This document shows positions 9,229-19,502 of a stretch of DNA of 19,544 bases, one piece after another. Origin of the DNA: Isohypsibius dastychi. Its lineage: Eukaryota; Tardigrada; Eutardigrada; Parachela; Isohypsibiidae. The notes below the pieces were generated by a model that had not been told where the DNA came from, made no database searches, and saw only the letters and a list, made by a program, of their open reading frames with translations. Where the stretch lies: contig JAQIWT010000477.1 in assembly GCA_034696485.1 (NCBI GenBank), forward strand, positions 1 to 19,544, in the 5' to 3' direction. A program made the position numbers and the translations under genes. The first letter of the stretch is position 1, and the number at the start of each line of letters is the position of its first letter.

Positions 9229-10299
9229 CGCAATACAACTAATTTGTTTTCGAAGTCACAGTTTCTTTTTGTCAACCCATGTCATGTGGTGTTTTTTTGA
9301 TAACATGAGCGTTATTTCAACTCTTTTTACAAAACGTAGTACGTATCTGGTGCATTTTCAACATCTGTGTCATTCTAATCAGACACCGGGCTCTCTGAGT
9401 TTCGAGGCATACCAGGTCAATCGGTTGCACGTATCACCTCGATCGAAGTGTCAAATCATGCTTCAAGCTCCCATTAAGAACTTGGTGATTGATAGCCGAA
9501 CAGGCTATTGGAATTCTCAGCTAAATTGAACCATTTTCTCGGAATGCGTTAAGAATGGAAAAACGTGAACCACGAGACTCCCGCTACACAACAGCATGTC
9601 CAGTCAGTCATTTGGAAGTCAATGCACAACCCAAGCGAACTGAACAAAATCCTGAATGGTTAAGCAACTGACTATTTTGTGTCTTGTGCCGAAATTGAGC
9701 GAGAACGAGACCGATGAAGTTCGTTCACGTTCAAGTTGTGGCAGGCTAGGCCCGGTAGGCCGCTGATGAAACAAAAGTTGATGGCCGTTTCAAACCTGGA
9801 CAAGAAACAACCCGGCGAGCCAGCAGAATGTTTGTCCAGTTTGTCACAGTGTTGGACAGAATTTCTGCACGGTTGGGATAAAGAAGCTTTCTTCACTCAC
9901 GTCAGACTCTCTCCACACCCCCCCCCTCTTACCACGTGGCACGTGCACTGCCTTGCCCAAACGCCAACGAGTATGAATATTTTGTTGTGGTTTTTCTGAA
10001 GCTTCCTTTCTTCCTTGTGTTGCTGCCGCACCTCATTGCTGTTCCCGCCTTCCAGTTTAAACGGAAAACACTATTCACAATTATGTCGAAGTTCATCGAA
10101 GTGGGACTTTGAATCGGATTGGTCGGTCGTTCAGTACGATATAGACGGAGCAATGTCTTTCCGACTAAAATTTATCTCATCATCTCTCCATCTAATCTGT
10201 CGTTACCAACTGTGTTCCACCACTTATTATCCATCACTCGGAGTTCCTGACCAACGAATCTCGAAAGCGAATCTTGGCCATGTTACTGGAAGTTGTTGA
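9229..10299. promoter_or_regulatory. Intergenic region with twin CACGTG E-boxes, 5' of the GT31 gene
   Basis: About 1.07 kb holds no supported gene. Several 74-136 codon frames are open, but none has motifs or agreeing splice sites. Two CACGTG palindromes at 9933-9938 and 9940-9945 follow a short C-run. No obvious TATA box precedes the ATG at 10300. Confidence 0.45.
9933..9945. promoter_or_regulatory. Two adjacent CACGTG E-boxes
   Basis: CACGTG occurs twice with a single base between (9933-9938 and 9940-9945), a tight pair of bHLH-type binding sequences about 355 bp upstream of the glycosyltransferase start. The sequence match is seen; any function is inferred. Confidence 0.4.
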
Positions 10300-12022
10300 A
10301 TGGCTCCACAACTTCGCCAATCTCGACTGGTTTTCCTCTTCGGATTAATTTTCATCATCGCAACTGTTTACCTTCTCTCAACCAGCTTGGTGGACTTCTC
10401 CAGAGAAATCGAACAGCCACAATCCACCGTAAATCTCGACATCAGAATCCGTAACCGCCAACCTCATCATTCCAAGGAGAAGTCCACAACTTCTACTTCC
10501 GGTTCAAAATACGATCAGTATCTCATCTCGCCCTCACCATGCCTTGGAGCATCATCTCCATTCTTATTACTCTTTATTTTTACAAGACCTGACTCCTTCG
10601 AGCGGAGAAGAACCATTCGCGAAACGTACGGATCGCAGCTGGACCCCCAGGGGGCTGGGAATTGTTCGTCGACAATTAGACTGTTTTTTATCATTGGAAA
10701 AGTCGGTGATCGGGATTTGCAGAAAAAATTGGAGGATGAGGGAAGGTTGCGTGGGGATATTGTGCAATCTGAGGCATTTGTGGATAGTTATGGACAAGCG
10801 ACGCGGAAAGGACTTGCTGCGATCCATTGGAGTTTGAAGTATTGCCCAAACGCGCATTTTACGGCCAAAGCGGATGATGACTGTTGGATTAATTTGCCTC
10901 GATATCTGGAAATCTTGAGGAAAAATCGTGACGAGGAAAAGGTCATCGGTGAGAATGCTTGCGGAAGAGTTCGCGAATTATGAGAATGCAAATTTAAAAG
11001 TAAATACACATGTATTTGTGATATAATTATTCTTGACGAAAATTCCTGTTAGATGTGACTTATGTGTGACAAAAAGTTTCCTCAATAATATTTCACATTC
11101 ATTTTCCTTTTTTTGCATTCGTTTCGAAGTGTTAAATTTTCCGATGATTTTTCTGCTTTCGCCAGAAATTCAAGCAATTCGACGGCATTGATTTAATCCT
11201 TTCCATAACGGATTCAGTTTGTTTGTGAGAAATAAAGTTCACAAACTTATGCATGATCAATTTGATAAGTGATACACACGTCAAACATGCAATGGGAATT
11301 TGACAAATAGTCAATGTGTGAAACAGTGCAACGAAGACTAATTTGTTGGGAAAAAATTATGGATGAGTCTTTGTTCCAGTTATAATTCATTTGTTTTTCA
11401 TTTCATTTATTTTGAGTCTTTGTTTCATAATATAAGATTACAGTGTTGTTTTGTATAGAGTTGTATTCTCGTAGTGAATTAGGATGAAAATATTGCGGAA
11501 ATTCATAATTTTTTCGCTTGTAAAATTTGTTTTGTTGCCTTAATTTTCGATTCCGGTCTGTCTGTCGATTTTATAATTTCTACTTGGGACCTAAGTGTGA
11601 AGCTCCCTTGTGGTTCTCATAGTAATATAATTTCATTTACAGGTGAATTTTGGCCGAACGGTGCAAAGGTCATCCGGGATCCATCCAACAAATGGGCCGT
11701 CGCCGAGTCTGATTTTGCTCCATCTCAATTCCCTCCATACGTTTCCGGTATCCTCTATGCATTCCATCGGAATATTCTTGCCCGGATCGCCCTAGCTTCT
11801 GATAATCTAAAGTATTTATGGCACGATGATGTTTTCCTCACTGGAATGGCTCCTCAGCTGGCTGGGGTCTCCCACTTCGGCATTTCCGGTTTTGATTTGA
11901 CTGGGCAAAAGTGGAACTCAAAATGCGCCAAGCAGAAATTTTTAGTTATTCATTATGTTGATGATCGGAAGATGAGAATTTTACATAATGATACTTGTCA
12001 TAGATACACCCTGGATTGTTAA
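10300..12022 (+). CDS. GT31-family glycosyltransferase (beta-1,3-galactosyltransferase-like)
   Basis: This is a type II Golgi membrane glycosyltransferase of family GT31, the enzymes that transfer galactose or N-acetylglucosamine in beta-1,3 linkage. The exons are 10300-10948 and 11643-12022 (phase 1 join; G plus GT makes Gly217), giving 342 residues, normal for the family. A short cytosolic tail precedes a TM anchor at about residues 10-30, then a stem to about residue 85. Catalytic-domain landmarks are ERRRTIRETYG (101-111), the metal-binding DDD motif at 192-194 (KADDDCWINL), FPPYVSG (246-252) and HDDVFLTG (277-284), the counterpart of the usual E-D-V-x-x-G. One N-glycosylation sequon (NCS) is at 121. 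The single intron is 694 bp and A/T-rich, far longer than its neighbours. AATAAA at 12193-12198 could be its polyadenylation signal. The acceptor specificity cannot be read from sequence. Confidence 0.88.
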
Positions 12023-12430
12023 CCCAGTGCATCAAATTCTGTACCTTCTCTTTTTTGACAAATTTTTCACGTAGAAATCCGAATGAAACACTGGGTACTA
12101 TATACTGTACCGCGCTGTTGCTTCGTTCATTGTTCTAGCATACCGCATTACAGAATCTACCGGTACTCCTTCCAGAATTTTTAGGTTCAGAAAATAAAAT
12201 GAATGGGCAGGCCCGTAGACTATAACACTGGGGTATGTTTCTCTTCCTTCCGCTCAGTTCAAGGGGGATTGGGGTTAAGCTCATTACGTACACCCCACCC
12301 CTGCAGTGTTTTTCGCTTTGCTTGTTTTGGTTCGTTTTGGTGGAATTTATCCAAACTCTCCTCTTCCCATTTTCCTCTTCGTTCGTGTCTGCAGTTTCAT
12401 TTCGGCTTTAATTGTTTGCAACAATAAGCT
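12023..12430. other. Intergenic: 3' UTR of GT31 gene and upstream region of the PR/SET fusion gene
   Basis: AATAAA at 12193-12198, 171 bp after the GT31 stop, is a plausible poly(A) signal. Between 12240 and 12430 the sequence is T- and C-rich. The frames open there run into the exon 1 region of the next gene but do not match its frame. No TATA box is evident before the ATG at 12431. Confidence 0.45.
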
Positions 12431-15400
12431 ATGCCAAAAGCCCGTGATCCGCCAAAATATGGAATGCTTACACTTCGCCAGAAGAAAGAACTCTTCAAGA
12501 TGTATGATGGAAAGGTTCGTTAATTCGATTGTTTCTGTTTCACTTGCGAAACGTTTCCTTTCAAGGTCCCATTATTCCAGTTTCTTTACAGAAAACGAAG
12601 AACTGCCAACTTGCGCGTTACTTTGGCGTTTCATCGTCAGCAATCGGCAAACTGCTGAAGAACAGATCCAAGATAGAAACGGAAATAGCTGAATCCCCGA
12701 ATCTTGACGTAAAACGAACAAAGACGCGATATCCCGAAGTTAATGCCGTTGTGTGGGATTGGTTCGAAAAATGTCGGAAGAAGAATAAACCTTTATCTGG
12801 AGTTGTGATCAAAGCAAAAGCTTCTTCGGTAGCTGATGCGTTGAAAATAAACAGATTTGTTGCGAGCGACGGTTGGCTGAGGAAATTCAATACGCGCAAT
12901 GGAATCCGGAACAAGCTGTTGTCGGGAAAATCTCAGAGTGCAGACAAGGAAGCTGGTGGTACGTTCAAGGACTCCATTCCGTCAATTTCCGCGAAGGAGC
13001 CAAAGAGCATGCAGAAAGATGATTCGGGGGATTCTGAGCTGTCGTTTCCAGAGCTTTGTGAGTTCGAAGAGCAGGATTTTTTCGATGAAGACGAAACTGC
13101 GGAGATGTCCTCACTCGGTTCTCACTCGTTAGTTGGAAGGACGGAAGAAGTGAAAAGAACAGCGTCGATAAAAGAACGCGTCAAGTGAGTGTGTTTTGTT
13201 AGTACTAGTAGCAGGGTACCTGGGAAAGTGCAGACTCGTGAACTGGAGAGGAAAAGAAATCGCGTTTCCGGTCGAGAATTCGGGTTTAAGAACTTTTTGA
13301 CATTTGATTTTGGATTTTGCTAAAAATTAGATTTACAGTTCCATTACGTTCTGATTGAATCTGATGCGGCACTTGTGAGCTCGTGGTGAACAATTCCTGT
13401 TCAATCATAAGATGAGGCGCTTGTGTGGGTTCGAATATGAAATTCAGATTTTTGCGCATTTTTTCCAACACTGCTTCGTGTTCAGTTCGAGCCGAAGTTG
13501 CGATTGCGAATTCGCTTGTTAGCATTATTTTGTGGGTTCTTTACTAGATTTTCGCACGAAATAGTTTTGAGCTTCAGAAAATACGATAACGATAATTTTT
13601 AACAAATAAATCAATAAAATTGATCAACAAATGGATGAATCAAATCTATCGTTTGTTTTTCAGGTTGTCGAATATGGACTGGCGTGTTCTTCCGGAAATC
13701 AGATGTTCAACTTGCTCTTCTTTCATGGGTTCGGTCCAGAAAGAATGTTGTATCAAATCTTGCAACTATTTTGCGGACAGAGCCTTCATTCCGACTGATG
13801 CACTCTGTAAATGTGATTTCTCCCAGCAAGGATTCGGCAATGGTCCATATCGACAGAATGCATGTCCTCATACGAGAGCTACGGCATCTCTTCCGGAATT
13901 CTTGGATTTTTATTCCGATGGTCAGAAAGGTTCGTTGTTGTTATTTTGCATAGTTTCGGTCAAGTGGTTCCACGGAAGTAACTGAAACTATGGTATTCAA
14001 GGATGATTTTTCAGATTTTGTTTTTTGGACAGATTTGTTTTTCGATCGTTTATTTTTTGATTCGTGGGTTACTTTTCCCTCGAAATAACTAGGGTGACGA
14101 TTTATAACATAACCTTCTCCACAGTTGTTGAAATCCCTTTTCCAGAAAAAATCGAATATTCCTAGACGAACGGGTTTGTTCCCCAGATTTTGGTATTGAA
14201 ACAGGAAGTGGGAAAGTTCAGAAAGCCGCTGGCGAAATAACGTTTTAGTTCGCTTTTTTGGTAAAGGACTCTCCGCATTGCCAGTATTAACCATCAGGTT
14301 GAAAAATATTGCTCGCATATTCATATTATGAATGAATGTGAGGAGTCGTGTGAAACATGCTTCTCTTTTTTTAGATTGGAAAGTTGTCACCCGAGTCGGA
14401 CTTCCGGTTCGTTCCATCTTCGGACCCCTCGTCGCACCAGACCAAGCAGCGTCCTCATGTTTCGGCTGCAAATATTATTTCGAATCAGAACCTTACGTTT
14501 GGACTGGACTTGACTTGAGCAGTGATGACAGTTGCAATTGGATGAAGTTCGTCCGAGATGCCAATGACCACACTGACCAGAACCTAGCATCCTTCCAGTT
14601 CGACGGTGAGATATATTTCGTCACCATCAAGGACATCTCCTTTGGAGAAGAACTAAGAATACGGTACGCCGACAACTATGCTGTTGACATCGCTCGAGTT
14701 ATTCTGCATAACCGACTTCCGGCTAAAAAATCTGCTGCGAATTTCTACACTGTACAATCGGCCATGGAATTCGAAAAAGAGTTGAAAATTGGATCAATCG
14801 TGAGCCCGAATCCGAAATCAAGAGAAGATTTAAAAAATTCAAAGGAAAGGAACTTTCCGGAAAATCAATTTCCGACTGGAGAAATTTTGCTGCATTCAGA
14901 CATCGTGGAAACTCAAATGCAAGTTGATTCCAGTGAAGAGCCGACCCGACGTTGCCTCGATGTTCCGAATCGGGCGCCGGAGAAAATTGTAAAGGAGTCC
15001 AAGAAACGAAAACGTGCAGACCATCCGCCTTCAGTTGACGAAACTACATTTCTCCACTCCGGCATTCCAGAAACGGAATTGGATCTCAGTGAGGGAATAA
15101 TTGAAATCGATGAAGTGTTAAATACCAAGAATCTGGTCGATAAAGCAAATTCAGACTCACTCTCGCCACTGCCGGAAAAATTCACAAGGAAGTCCAAGAG
15201 AAATACTGCCGTGGTTGATCTGGAAAGCGCTGAAGGTTTCACAAACACAAGAACGTCATCAATCGGCTCCATCAAACGCCCAGCCAAGAGGCTCCAGTGT
15301 GAACAATGTGATTACAGCGTGTCTAGAAGCCACGCTGCTTTGTTCGAAAGACATCAGCTCATTCACTCCGAGGTAAGTGATTTGACATTTTTTGCGGTAC

Positions 15401-17043
15401 AGGCTGTTTTCTTGAGCAGCAGAATTTGCTTTTTCAGGGGTTCGTCGTTCGCGAATGGGAGTGCAATAAATGCGGAGCCAAGTTTGGGACGAATAAGCTG
15501 TTGGAGCAGCATAAAAAAGAGGAGCACAAAAAGCCTGAAAAACTTGTGAGTTTTAATGCAAGCGAGATCTTCAAATTTGAAAGAAACTACAGTTTGAGAA
15601 GAGTATAGTTTCAATCGTGAACTTTACGACTTTTTCGGAAACATTGTTCTGATGTGATCGTGTCGAGTGATCGTTGGTGGCAGCAGATGAAATTATTTTC
15701 TGAGTAATCTTACAGAAAGAGTAGAGGTTTCATCTCTTTTCAAACCAATTTCCTTAGAAGGGGAGTTTTTCATTTATGTAACTTATCGTGTGAAAGTTTT
15801 TTTTCCGGGAAAATCCAAATGCAGTTTTTGCGTTGAAGATTCTCATTTGTTCAAAATTACTTTCTGTTAACTTGACATATCATATTGTGTTTATAATGCT
15901 CGCCACGTAGAACGCTGAGTGTTTTGGTTTCGATTCAGATTCAGAGAGGACCAATATCGTGCGACCAATGTGACTACGCCGGGAAAAGCATAGGAGCCTT
16001 GAAAAACCACAAGTACCGAAGCCACGATCCAGAAGGCATTCTGGCGACCCGAAAAGTTGCCAGAGATGTTGCTCGAGACCGGAAATGTATTTTTTGTCTG
16101 ATTGACTTGAAGTCAACGAAAGATGCAAGTCACCACTACCAGTCGATACACTGTACCGATGGGAAGTACTCATGTCGCATATGTCAGAAGAGCTTTATCG
16201 GAGTTCACAAAGTCGCACAGCACCTGAGAACCGTACATGGTCCGAAGTCTTGCATCTGCGGGGTTTGTGGAAAGGCTTTCATAAACAAGACTTCCCTGAG
16301 TGGGCATGAGCTTAGCCATCAAACCGTGAGTTGAGTTTATAATAGCAATAGCATGAACATGCGTGGTAGTGATCCTGAGCTCCCAGTTGAAGTAGGAATT
16401 TTGTTTTAAAATATCGGTCCATCAAGATGGTTGCCAGCTATTATAACTACGCTGTTGAATCGATTATCGAAAATTGAATGGTGGAGTTTTCAACCTTTGG
16501 TTTTTCTGACAGGCTGATCTTAAATGCCCTCACTGTCCATTGGAATTCAAGCGCGACAGCGCTCTCCAGGTGCATATCCAACGAATCCACGTTGACCCCG
16601 TTCCATCAAACTGCACCAAAAAACGCCAGAAAGTTCGAATAGCCGCTTCGGACAACTACGCAGCTTGTTTCTATAAATGCCGTCAATGCAAGCTCGGTTT
16701 CCTCCAAAGACATGCCTTCATTTCTCATCTGGAATCTCGTCATCCCGGCTTCTCCAAGTTGGATATTCCGGAGTTGAATCTGCCAATGAGGAAAGTGACG
16801 AGATATCGTTGTGAAGTGTGTCTCTATCGTCTTTTATCAGAAGAACTGGCTGTGCGACATTTAAAGAACGCTCATCCGGAAATTGAGCCGGACGAGGAGA
16901 AGTATATCAAAAAGTATTCCGGAGAGAATCATTGGTGTGAGATGTGTGACGTTCCGTTTTCCGGACCGAGGGATCTGTTGAAACATGCAGAGAAGGAGCA
17001 TCCGGAGTATCATCAGATACTCATGCCATCCAACAAAGTGTAG
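12431..17043 (+). CDS. CENP-B/Tc5-HTH + PRDM9-like PR/SET + C2H2 zinc-finger fusion protein, seven exons
   Basis: This is a predicted nuclear protein of 988 residues. The exons are 12431-12514, 12592-13184, 13664-13929, 14375-15372, 15438-15545, 15939-16325 and 16513-17043. All introns are GT-AG, every phase agrees and the 2967 nt total divides by three. Residues 1-60 match the CENP-B N-terminal HTH (LTLRQKKELFKMYDGK, then LARYFGVSSSAIGKLLKN). Residues 75-160 match the second HTH of CENP-B/Tc5 transposases (VVWDWFEKCRKKNKPLSGVV, then ASDGWLRKFNTRNGI). An acidic linker follows, with no DDE nuclease. Residues 230-300 are cysteine-rich (CSTCSSF, CCIKSCNYF, CKCDF, GPYRQNACPHT). The PR/SET domain covers about 315-420, with NWMKFVRDANDHTDQNLASF and GEELRIRYADNY; the latter aligns with the PRDM9 end that carries the catalytic-pocket tyrosine. 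After a KKRKR nuclear signal come about ten C2H2 fingers (nine with 12-residue loops, the first with 14) and no TGEKP linkers. It is likely a sequence-specific chromatin regulator. The HTH exons could be a separate gene, but the 13184/13664 phase match (AA + G) argues for one transcript. AATAAA is at 17342. Confidence 0.82.
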
Positions 17044-17790
17044 TCTCTCAACTGGAAAAAGAATTGCGCACGAACGAACAAACACCCAGCGCCGGAAAAA
17101 TCAGACATGCTCGCTCATTTGTGCTTCTTCGGCTTGCCCAGCCTGATCTGGAGGATACCAAACGTTACCTAGCGATTTCATATCCGAATAGTTGCCCCTG
17201 TTGACTGTTGTATCTATCCATTCAGTATTCCCAGTTTTGTGCACTCCTGTAGTCCTATCTCCTCCTCGGGAATGAATCTTTTTCTTGCTCTCAGTCTCTG
17301 ATGATGATGTTCATATGCTTCATCGCAAGGAATCATTCCAGAATAAAACCGATGGGTTTTAGAAATAGAGTATACCTGTGAAATTGAGGCAGATTGTCAT
17401 GCGCTCAAGCTTGGTACCAGAAAATGCCTGCGAGTTATGGTACGGTGGATAGCTTCTGTGGGGAAGAACTTAGCACACTGTTCCACTAAAGTTTCGTAAC
17501 GAAAAGCAACAATGGACAAACGTTCAATAGTGACTATAATCATGCGAGCGGTCAACACAGTTACAAGTTTAGGACGTTGTCAACCCCGGGTATGTCGCCG
17601 AAAAAATGGCGTAACGTGGAATAACGACGTTCTCTGGACTTCTGAAAATATCGTTTTTTGACTTCAAAAATCGGGATGGGTCATGAAGAAAACTTTTTGA
17701 TATTTACGGATTGAATATGAAACGGTACTTCGACTAAGAGCATTCCAGAAATAAAACTGAGAAAATTGCTCAGAAATACCAGTTAGCAGT

Positions 17791-17812
17791 TACTAATTAA
17801 TTAGTACGTACT
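17791..17812. repeat. Overlapping perfect palindromes with TAATTA core
   Basis: A 16 bp perfect palindrome, TACTAATTAATTAGTA (17791-17806), overlaps a 10 bp palindrome AGTACGTACT (17803-17812). The first contains paired TAATTA homeodomain-type sites. It lies about 120 bp upstream of the TATA-like box of the second PR/SET gene. Confidence 0.6.
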
Positions 17813-17929
17813 ACGTATATATGTGCTGTATAAGATCAAACGGGAAGGAGGGGGAAGGGGGTGGACCGAGTCATCCAGCTACAATTGCCCCCTACGCCTC
17901 TGTTAGTGTGAATGTTGTGTTGTGGTTTT

Positions 17930-17935
17930 TATAAA
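17930..17935 (+). promoter_or_regulatory. Candidate TATA box of the second PR/SET gene
   Basis: TATAAA lies 106 bp before the ATG at 18036. If used, transcription would start near 17960 and the 5' UTR would contain a minimal upstream ORF at 17975-17986. It supports an independent start for the tandem copy rather than splicing from an upstream HTH exon. Confidence 0.4.
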
Positions 17936-18035
17936 TTGGTGTTAATGATTTCACAAAACCGAAATCGAGCTAAAATGTTCTCTTGATCTTGAGACTGTGA
18001 CTTGCTTTGCGGTTCTGTCCCATTCCACACAAGCT

Positions 18036-19458
18036 ATGGAGTGCCGCAACAACACCTATATTGGGGCCGAATGCCCAGTCTGCTCATCTTTTCTGAAATC
18101 CAAGCAAAATGACTGTTGTATCAGATCATGCACTTATTTTGCGGACAAGATGTTCATCCCCACGGAGTCCATTTGTAACTGCAATTTTCCACAAAGTTGG
18201 GAAGTCAGCAGCGGTCCATATCGACAGAATGCATGTCCTCACACCAAGGCCACAGCTTCGCTTCCAGAATTTCTCGATTTCCATTGTGGACGTAAAAATG
18301 GTACACTGTTTTTGCAGTGAATGAATCAATTTTGAAACTTGTAGCTTTCGTTTCAGTTTCGACAACATTTGACGATGATTTTTTTTCTCTCTTGATTGTA
18401 AAAACCGTCTTCATGCGTTTTCGTATGGGCATTTTTTACAATGGTTTTTATATTTTTCTCTAGAACGAAAAGTTGTCACCCGAGTCGGACTTCCGGTTCG
18501 TTCCATCTTCGGACCCCTCGTCGCACCAGACCAAGCAGAGCCCTCCTGTTTTGACTCCAAATATTATTTCGAGTCAGAACCTAACGCTTGGACTGGTCTC
18601 GACTTGAGCAATGATGACAGTTGTAATTGGATGAAGTTCGTTCGAGATGCCGATGAGCACACTGATCAGAATCTGGTTTCCTTCCAGTTTGACGGTGAAA
18701 TTTACTTCGTTGCCACCAAAAAAATCTCGATTGGGGGAGAACTGAAGATTCGCTACGCCGACAACTACGCTGTTGACATTGCTCGGGTCATTCTGAATAA
18801 GCGGCTTCCGGCTGAAAAATCTGTTGCGAGCTTCCACGCTGTAAAACCGGCCATGGAGTTCGAAGAAGAGTTTAAAACTGGATCAATCGGGAGCCCGAAT
18901 CCGAAACCAAGAAGAACAGTGGTAAATTCAAGGAAAAGAAGCCTTGCGGAAAATCAATTTCTGACTGGAGAAATGTTGCGTTCAGCCATCATGGTGACGA
19001 AAATGAAAGTTGACCTCGATGAAGAGCCGAGCGGTATTCTTCTCGATGTTCCGAATCTGGCACCGAAGGAAGCTGTGAAGGAGTCCAAGAAACGAAAAGG
19101 CAAAGAACATCCGCCCACGGTTGATGAAACTACATTCCTCGACTCCGGCATTCCAGAAACGGAATTGGATCTCAGTGGGGGAATCATGGAAATCGATGAA
19201 GTGTTATATGCCAAGAATTGGGTCGATATAGCGGATCCAGACCCAATCTCGCCACTTCCGAAAAGTACCACGAGGAAGTCAAGGAGAAAAACTGCGGAAG
19301 TGGAAGCGGAAAGAGTTACAGATTTCACTGAAACGGAAATGGCATCAGTTGGTTCCAGCAAACGCGTAACCAAGAGGCTCCAGTGTGAACAGTGTGATTA
19401 TAGCGTGTCTAAGAGACACTCTGCTTCGTTCGAGAAACATCAGCTCACTCACTCTGTG
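18036..19458 (+). CDS. Tandem copy of the PR/SET zinc-finger gene, lacking the CENP-B module; 3' end beyond window
   Basis: This is a paralogue of the neighbouring PR/SET gene. The exons seen are 18036-18300 and 18464-19458 (phase 1 join, then a phase 0 donor GTAAGT at 19459, as in the first copy). The start chosen is the ATG at 18036 (MECRNNTY); no HTH exons are found upstream. The cysteine-rich module is conserved (CPVCSSF, CCIRSCTYF, CNCNF, GPYRQNACPHT). The PR/SET domain reads NWMKFVRDADEHTDQNLVSF and GGELKIRYADNY, keeping the terminal tyrosines. One cysteine pair differs: SCFGCKYYF in copy 1 is SCFDSKYYF here. The post-SET linker is similar but more diverged, with the basic KKRKGK in place of KKRKRA. 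The first finger (LQCEQCDYSVSKRH) is present; the remaining fingers would lie past the edge. A 70 bp block (18469-18538) is identical to 14380-14449, indicating recent duplication or gene conversion. Confidence 0.8.
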
Positions 19459-19502
19459 GTAAGTCTTTCAGAAGTTTTTGGCAACTGGCGTTGGTTTTTT
19501 GT

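Larger units (their letters stand above)
17044..18035. promoter_or_regulatory. Intergenic spacer between the PR/SET fusion gene and its tandem copy
   Basis: This holds AATAAA at 17342-17347 (a likely poly(A) signal of the upstream gene, about 300 nt after its stop), a purine-rich tract near 17840-17865, the palindrome at 17791-17812 and a TATA-like box at 17930. I searched for a second set of CENP-B-type HTH exons in the plus frames and found nothing resembling either motif. A three-codon upstream ORF (ATG at 17975, stop at 17984-17986) precedes the start of the copy. Confidence 0.5.

Noticed and set aside
9672-9999. Overlapping 74- and 87-codon ORFs upstream of the GT31 gene
   Set aside because: Neither has a signal peptide, domain or clean splice partner, and they sit on opposite strands of the same segment.
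12431-13184. Interpretation as an intact Tc5/pogo-type transposon
   Set aside because: There is no DDE catalytic domain, no terminal inverted repeats were seen, and the ORF contains an intron and splices in phase into the PR/SET exons. Domestication fits better.
13941-14471. 176-codon ORF on the minus strand across the PR/SET gene
   Set aside because: It overlaps the well-supported SET exon and its preceding intron, shows no domain or signal peptide, and has a lysine/serine-rich composition typical of a chance antisense frame. The intron-length oddity is kept as a finding instead.
17044-18035. Hidden CENP-B-type exons belonging to the second PR/SET copy
   Set aside because: I scanned the plus frames for the two HTH motifs and saw nothing resembling them. 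The start at 18036 also enters in a different phase context from exon 3 of copy 1.
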